The notes beneath the pieces were generated by a model. That model saw only the letters and a program-made list of their open reading frames with translations, was not told the origin of the DNA and did not search any database. Below are positions 24,193 through 29,382 of a stretch of DNA of 29,382 nucleotides, in pieces (the stretch's first letter is position 1; each line of letters starts with the position of its first letter). Position numbers and translations under genes: made by a program. The stretch lies in NCBI GenBank assembly GCA_900554835.1, contig USJD01000020.1, forward strand, positions 1 through 29,382. The letters are read 5' to 3'. The DNA comes from an uncultured Prevotella sp. GTDB lineage: Bacteria; Bacteroidota; Bacteroidia; Bacteroidales; Bacteroidaceae.

Positions 24193-24216
24193 ATTCTATA
24201 GATAAAAATATTATTT

Positions 24217-27200
24217 TCATTCCAACACAATATTACCATACCCTAATTCCCTATCATCCTTTTTCGGAATCTTGATATGGACATACTGCACATAAGAATT
24301 ATACAAGATTCCAGGTATCATCCCCTCATCAAGTGGAGTGATGGAACTTTCCTTCTTACCTAGGCCGCTGATTGAATTTGGTTTTATACCAACATACTTA
24401 CCATGCTCATTGTCACTACATATCCAATATCGGTCATGTAATGGACCATCTTCGGGTTTGTCTGTGAAATAGACAAAATACAACTGAATAGGAACTTTTA
24501 TCCCTGCAGAAAACTGATGCCACATTATCTGGTATTCATCCATCTTATGCTTTGAAACATGCGTTAGAATCTTGATACTCAGGTTAATGTTAATGTCTGT
24601 AAGTTGTTTGATAAGAGATAAATCCGAAGGACTAAAGTATGGATCAATCACTATCATCTCGTTCATACAGTTTTTACTATACCAATCTATCAAAAACTCC
24701 AAGGCTTTACGACGTTCACCTATACCAATCACTCCGCTCGGTGTAATATTATGGTCTTGTATCAAATTCTCTATTTTCTCCAGACGAGCTTTCGTACCAG
24801 AAGCCAAAGAAAGTACTAATTTTAAATTATACTTCAGTGTAGTATGAATATTCAGCAACAAATCCTTTTGGTTCTTTGATTGTTGATGCTTTTTGGTTGC
24901 CGTTTCCATCAAATAGATAATTGCGGCGTGGGCATCTGTGATGCTATTGTGATAAATATAATTGATTGAAAGATGAAAAATCTTATTGACATCATACAAT
25001 TGACCCTTTCCTTCCACTAAATTAGACAACTGGGTCTCGAAGAATTTTTGCTGTTCCCATCTATTCAAATCATTAATTGAAATCATCTCTTTTTTGGCTT
25101 GATCAAGTTTCTTTACAGAAGCGATATGTCGTTCCAACTTCCTCTTATACCTTACACGTGCAGGATCTTGATCAAGCATATTTACAAGTTGATCAGCTAA
25201 CTCGGGATTATACTGGTAAGCCATGTCTACAAGTCGCTTATGATCTTCCAACGTACCATTATCAGCCAAACTCCTCATAGCACTCTTGGCCACATCAGGA
25301 ATCAGTGTGCCAAGATTATAATCTATACACTCACTAATACTCATATCTAAACGGCGGACCTTATCGAAGGTTGCATTGATAGACTCTGATATCGAAATGC
25401 CCTTTTCAAAATAGCGTTGCTGGTCTGAGCGCTTAGAAAAATATGGGGCCAATAAAAAATATAGAAAAGCTTGGTCGGCCTTATTGGCTATGCCTTCTAT
25501 CTTTGTCTGCCATACTTTGGCATCCTTCGTTCCAAAATCTTTACGCAAAGAACTAAGAGCTGCCAGACAAGCCACCTTATAACCATCATGACGGATTCCT
25601 CTCTTTGTCGGCAATTTTGCATTTACAATTCGTTCAGCATGGCCTATCACAGTTTTCTTTTGATCAGAACTTAACAGGTCTATTTTCTGGTTGGTTATTC
25701 TAAGACTCTTACATATGATATCTATCACAGTAAAGAAATTTTCGTCATCGGAAGAATTCTCCAGTAAATCCAACAAATTGATATAATCAGAATAGGAGAG
25801 TTCATAGGCCTTATGCTCTGGATTCATATCTACAAAATTAGTTTGCTTGACAAATATAAAATTGCAAACATAGAGGATACATTCATTCTTAAAAGTTTCG
25901 TCATATCCCTGCAACAGGGTGAAGAACTTTGTCTGGCTGCGAAGGAACAATGCTGGCGAAATATTGAAGATAATAGACTTTTGGTCTAGAAGTGAAAAGG
26001 ACGAATAATCCACAGGGAAATATTTATCGCCCAATGTGGAAAACATTTTAACCTTGTCGACCAAATAATACTCTAAAGCTATATTACCCCACATGATAGC
26101 CCTCTCACTATTTGATAACAAGCCGTCAATATCATCACTGAAATCGTGCAGGATTTTATCATCACAAAGTCCCAATTTTATCAAATTACCAATGGAGAGT
26201 GCATAAAGTCTGATAGATTCATTATAAGCATCCACACAAGAAGACGAAGCCAAGAAGCAGGTCTCTTTTATCTTACGGCACTTGTCTATCATTTCACAGG
26301 CCTCTTCCTTAGAAACTTTGGCAAAGTTCTTTGCCATGAAAAATCCTATTTCAATCTTATACCAAACTACATCGATAGAATTCCATGTCTCTAGTAAGAA
26401 TTTCTTTACTTTAGAGGCAAACGTATCTTCTGGAAAATTCTGTTTTAACCAGAGATAGATTCGCATGCAAATAATGCTTCGGTTCTTTGCACTCTCAATG
26501 TTTTCCACAAAATAAAAATGAGACTTAATAGAAGGTAACAAAGCCCTACTATTCAACTTTTCTGCAGAAGCCAGCATTTCCGACATCAAGATAATAGGCG
26601 TCAAACGATCTGAATGAATATCATCTGTCTTAGAAAGTAACTGAAAGAAATAGTCTAAATCTATCTTGTCTTCATCTTGCTGCAACAAGTATTCTCTTGC
26701 TGCCAACGAATAGGCACGGCTCTTTCTCACATCAGTATTGACTTCTTCTATCATCTCGTCTATCATTGTAGGATAATTGCAGACCAAAGCTTTGATTGGT
26801 TCCTCTATAACCTTCAAGTGATAAGCTGTTTCATGTAGTAACTTTTCAATGCCATTACTAATATTCTTACGGATATCAACAGTAGAATCTATTATCTGCT
26901 CCAGCTCTCTTTTGTTGCCTAAATTTTCAAATTTGCCAAGAAGTTTTGACAGACATGCCATACGTATTGAATCATCCTTCAAATCTAACACATAAAAATA
27001 CAATGCCTCTAACAAGGACTTAGACTTATCTGGCATCATATCTTTAAGTGCTTCTATTATAGTTAATTCTACATCCACATAGTCGAATGTCGGATATTTT
27101 ATACTGTCACCCATTGCATCCAGAAAGACAGTTGCCTGTTCTAATTCCTCACGACTCATCTTTCTCATAGACTTACAGATATTATTCAATACTTTTGCTC

Positions 27201-29250
27201 TTGGTAATTCTGAGTCTGATTCTGCTACTATCAAACGAATTCCCTCCAATACGACCTTGCCGATATCTGCTTTATCCTCATGATCAGGTAACCAGAATTG
27301 AAGAAAATACAACTTTTGAGAATTATTAGTCAACTTAGAAACCTCATCCAGAAACTGATTAACATCCATATCATCGAAAAAATGCCGGGCTGTATGTGTA
27401 ACCGTACGAAGATTCTCATCTTGAATTTTTGAACTTACTAAATCAAAATTTGTTACATTGCCTTCATTATCCTTACTATAAGCCATAGAAAGAATGGCAT
27501 ACAACTTATCAATGACAGCAATATCCTTATGTTTTTTCGCAATACGATCAATGATTTCTGTAGCAGCCTCAATATCTATTGGCATCAGCAACTTTGCCAA
27601 CTCGACAGCCTTACCTGGTATATTTTCAAAATCAATGGTATTGACCAATTGAGATATATTGTCTCTTAATACTGCATAATCTGCTGGTGAAAGCATTGAT
27701 TTCTTTCTTGCTATCAAAAGAAAAGACTTCAACCGCTCCTCCTGCAGATAAATACTCTGAGCCAAAGCTAAGGCTTGTTCTGTTTGTCCTACAGAAAGTA
27801 AGGCTTCAATTTCATTATCCCACAACTCATTCTTCTCTATTTCCCGTGAAGCTGATTTATTAATGGCAAAACGAAATATATTACCCGTATATTTTTCAAT
27901 ATTATCGTAACAAGCATCATAGCCATAATCGCACTGTTCATTGAGAGCTGCTTGAGAACGCTTGTTGACCATGATTTTCTGTAAATTACCTGTATTGAGA
28001 TAGTTTATCAACTTATCTATCTGATTGACAGACTTATAAATCGCTGGCAAATAATAACAATAGGCCAAAGGATTTTCCTCATTCTCCAAGACATCAATAA
28101 TCCGCAATTCTATTTCTTGCTTGAAAGACAACAGTCGGCTTCTCAAATACTTATGGAAAGGCTCAGATTGTAAACTCAATATATCATTATCAGACAAACT
28201 GATATAATCAAAATATTTGTCTTTAACCATATTACTCAATTCTACCTCGTCACACTTCAATATTTTTGAAGCCAAAGAGACCGATAAAGGAAACTCTGCA
28301 TATGACAACAGCGTGAACAAACGCTTGACAAAGACATCATCTTCACCAAAAAGCATATGGAAATCCTGATCATATATATTGTCTTGACCAGTAAGATTAG
28401 AAGTACGTAGTTTATCAAGCATACCCTTATCTATATATTTACTGCGAAATTGCTCCATACGATGTGCATTACCCCGAGTCAACTCATAAAGCATTTTATA
28501 ATCATCCTCTGACAGCTCGCCATGGGTGGCCTGCCGGAAATATTCCTTAACCTCAGCCTCTCCAAATCTCATTATTTCTAACTGACTTACATCTAAGTGT
28601 AATTTCTTTGGCAAAAGAAGTTCTATTTTTTCCTTTGCTCCAGAGAATATAAAGCGTCCCTTGTCCCAAAGCATATCAGAAAAAAGCCGCTTCAAACCAT
28701 CCAACTTTTCTGTAGGAATATCATCGAATCCATCAAAGACAAAATATAATTTCTGATTGGTCTGCTTCATTTTTCTCAGCACAAATGTTGAAAGTGAGGA
28801 GATAAGACCTAAGTTCTCAAAAGCAACGGTCTTGTCAAAGGCAAACCAATATAACTGCTCATAAATGTTGCCTTCTACAACTTCTGAGTTTAAACGTACA
28901 ATCTGCAAACCATTATTGAAATAGCTAACACAATTATTAGGATGTTTTTTAACAAATTGAGACAAGAACGTCGTAACCCCTACACCATCTTCGCCAGTTA
29001 CGCAAAGCACATTACATTCTTCCAACTTGTTTTCACAATAATCCAAATAGTTCTTTCGTATTATTTCAAAAGGAACATCATCAGGCATTGTTGCACTAAA
29101 ATAGCACATATCCATAATTACCCCATCTAAGGAAGATACTTCATGGACTTTACGCACAAATTCATCTCCAACAAAAAATTGTATGGAATGAGTTGCATTA
29201 GGTAATATTTGGCTATTACCTCCAGTAATGTTGATATCATTAGGTTTCAT
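24217..29250 (-). CDS. Giant STAND-like NTPase with C-terminal PLD-like domain
   Basis: 1677 residues. The N-terminus (INITGGNSQILPNATHSIQF) resembles short leader regions of bacterial STAND proteins. A P-loop NTPase follows: Walker A is TGEDGVGVTTF (85-95), with Val at the position of the catalytic Lys; Walker B is LYFVFDGFDDIP (168-179); RFIFSGAKE follows. Winged-helix-like and long helical-repeat (TPR-like) regions fill about 250 to 1500. The C-terminus has VIDPYFSP (1534-1541), then LHDRYWI (1604-1610) and NSISGLGKKESS (about 1625-1636), the pattern of PLD-like HDR...GxxxxxLGKK domains. The layout of effector plus NTPase plus sensor repeats suggests an antiviral STAND (Avs-like) protein, with the PLD-like domain as possible nuclease; this is inferred. 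It starts six bases after the upstream gene. Confidence 0.75.
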   Translation of the reverse strand: MKPNDINITGGNSQILPNATHSIQFFVGDEFVRKVHEVSSLDGVIMDMCYFSATMPDDVPFEIIRKNYLDYCENKLEECNVLCVTGEDGVGVTTFLSQFVKKHPNNCVSYFNNGLQIVRLNSEVVEGNIYEQLYWFAFDKTVAFENLGLISSLSTFVLRKMKQTNQKLYFVFDGFDDIPTEKLDGLKRLFSDMLWDKGRFIFSGAKEKIELLLPKKLHLDVSQLEIMRFGEAEVKEYFRQATHGELSEDDYKMLYELTRGNAHRMEQFRSKYIDKGMLDKLRTSNLTGQDNIYDQDFHMLFGEDDVFVKRLFTLLSYAEFPLSVSLASKILKCDEVELSNMVKDKYFDYISLSDNDILSLQSEPFHKYLRSRLLSFKQEIELRIIDVLENEENPLAYCYYLPAIYKSVNQIDKLINYLNTGNLQKIMVNKRSQAALNEQCDYGYDACYDNIEKYTGNIFRFAINKSASREIEKNELWDNEIEALLSVGQTEQALALAQSIYLQEERLKSFLLIARKKSMLSPADYAVLRDNISQLVNTIDFENIPGKAVELAKLLMPIDIEAATEIIDRIAKKHKDIAVIDKLYAILSMAYSKDNEGNVTNFDLVSSKIQDENLRTVTHTARHFFDDMDVNQFLDEVSKLTNNSQKLYFLQFWLPDHEDKADIGKVVLEGIRLIVAESDSELPRAKVLNNICKSMRKMSREELEQATVFLDAMGDSIKYPTFDYVDVELTIIEALKDMMPDKSKSLLEALYFYVLDLKDDSIRMACLSKLLGKFENLGNKRELEQIIDSTVDIRKNISNGIEKLLHETAYHLKVIEEPIKALVCNYPTMIDEMIEEVNTDVRKSRAYSLAAREYLLQQDEDKIDLDYFFQLLSKTDDIHSDRLTPIILMSEMLASAEKLNSRALLPSIKSHFYFVENIESAKNRSIICMRIYLWLKQNFPEDTFASKVKKFLLETWNSIDVVWYKIEIGFFMAKNFAKVSKEEACEMIDKCRKIKETCFLASSSCVDAYNESIRLYALSIGNLIKLGLCDDKILHDFSDDIDGLLSNSERAIMWGNIALEYYLVDKVKMFSTLGDKYFPVDYSSFSLLDQKSIIFNISPALFLRSQTKFFTLLQGYDETFKNECILYVCNFIFVKQTNFVDMNPEHKAYELSYSDYINLLDLLENSSDDENFFTVIDIICKSLRITNQKIDLLSSDQKKTVIGHAERIVNAKLPTKRGIRHDGYKVACLAALSSLRKDFGTKDAKVWQTKIEGIANKADQAFLYFLLAPYFSKRSDQQRYFEKGISISESINATFDKVRRLDMSISECIDYNLGTLIPDVAKSAMRSLADNGTLEDHKRLVDMAYQYNPELADQLVNMLDQDPARVRYKRKLERHIASVKKLDQAKKEMISINDLNRWEQQKFFETQLSNLVEGKGQLYDVNKIFHLSINYIYHNSITDAHAAIIYLMETATKKHQQSKNQKDLLLNIHTTLKYNLKLVLSLASGTKARLEKIENLIQDHNITPSGVIGIGERRKALEFLIDWYSKNCMNEMIVIDPYFSPSDLSLIKQLTDININLSIKILTHVSKHKMDEYQIMWHQFSAGIKVPIQLYFVYFTDKPEDGPLHDRYWICSDNEHGKYVGIKPNSISGLGKKESSITPLDEGMIPGILYNSYVQYVHIKIPKKDDRELGYGNIVLE

Positions 29251-29256
29251 ATATAA

Positions 29257-29382
29257 TTATTTCAGGGTGATTGATTGTTTTCTTCTGTCCCAAGCATCAA
29301 TGATGCGCTGGCGAACATTGCTCACGCTCTTACCACTTGTCACATGAGGTGCTAAGGTTAGCAACACATTGATGAAGCGTTC
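29257..29382 (-). CDS. C-terminal end of an unidentified protein, N-terminus outside window
   Basis: The last 41 codons of a gene that enters from beyond the window and ends at TAA 29257-29259. The visible tail (ERFINVLLTLAPHVTSGKSV, then SNVRQRIIDAWDRRKQ) is helical and basic at the end. No family is recognised. The stop is only six bases from the STAND start, so the two genes are very likely in one operon and this protein may belong to the same system. Confidence 0.6.
   Translation of the reverse strand, partial: ERFINVLLTLAPHVTSGKSVSNVRQRIIDAWDRRKQSITLK

Noticed and set aside
1..29382. CRISPR array, tRNA or rRNA genes
   Set aside because: No regularly spaced repeats and no tRNA-like or rRNA-like stretches were noticed in the gaps, which are all short.

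Overview
The window is AT-rich, every gene that can be supported lies on the minus strand, and transcription therefore runs from position 29382 towards 1. Gene families and spacing (TupA-like ATP-grasp, CapA-like, AsnB-like, many GT2 enzymes, acyltransferase-3 proteins, short or absent ribosome-binding sites) suggest a Bacteroidales genome, probably Prevotella/Segatella or a relative. This placement is inferred from protein style, not from a marker gene.

Region 1 to 13649 is a surface polysaccharide (capsule/O-antigen-like) locus. In transcription order it holds a Wzx-type flippase, two GT2 glycosyltransferases, a membrane acyltransferase, another GT2, an asparagine-synthetase-like amidotransferase, a CapA-like protein, a GT8-like transferase, a TupA-like ATP-grasp protein, an EDD-motif glycosyltransferase, a hexapeptide acetyltransferase, a second membrane acyltransferase and a GT-B transferase cut by the window edge. 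Most genes are separated by a few bases or overlap, which indicates one long operon. No Wzy polymerase is visible.

Region 13661 to 14143 is a scar. It contains an acyltransferase gene with its middle missing and the first ~35 codons of a nucleotide-sugar dehydrogenase. Neither appears as a normal ORF.

Region 14163 to 20138 is the most unusual part: a compact five-gene operon of calcineurin-like phosphoesterase, alpha-helical protein, two related P-loop GTPases and a GAP1-like protein, with overlapping or nearly abutting genes. It resembles the GTPase-centred biological conflict systems predicted by comparative genomics (GAP1, double-GTPase and GASH families). A broken DUF4160-like gene (20147-20582) sits just upstream. 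The island is inserted inside sugar-biosynthesis genes.

Region 20649 to 23320 returns to sugar biosynthesis with a DegT-type aminotransferase, a GNAT acetyltransferase and an ATP-grasp ligase, probably making and decorating an amino sugar. Upstream of it, 23393-23426 carries a second, more decayed relic of the same dehydrogenase start, so the 9.3 kb between the two relics is bracketed by a short direct repeat.

Region 23456 to 29382 looks like an accessory boundary: a GC-rich patch with hairpins, an excisionase-like HTH gene, a frameshifted coiled-coil gene, and a 1677-residue STAND-like NTPase with a lysine-less Walker A motif and a C-terminal PLD-like domain, a plausible antiviral STAND protein. 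The last 126 bases are the end of an unidentified gene.
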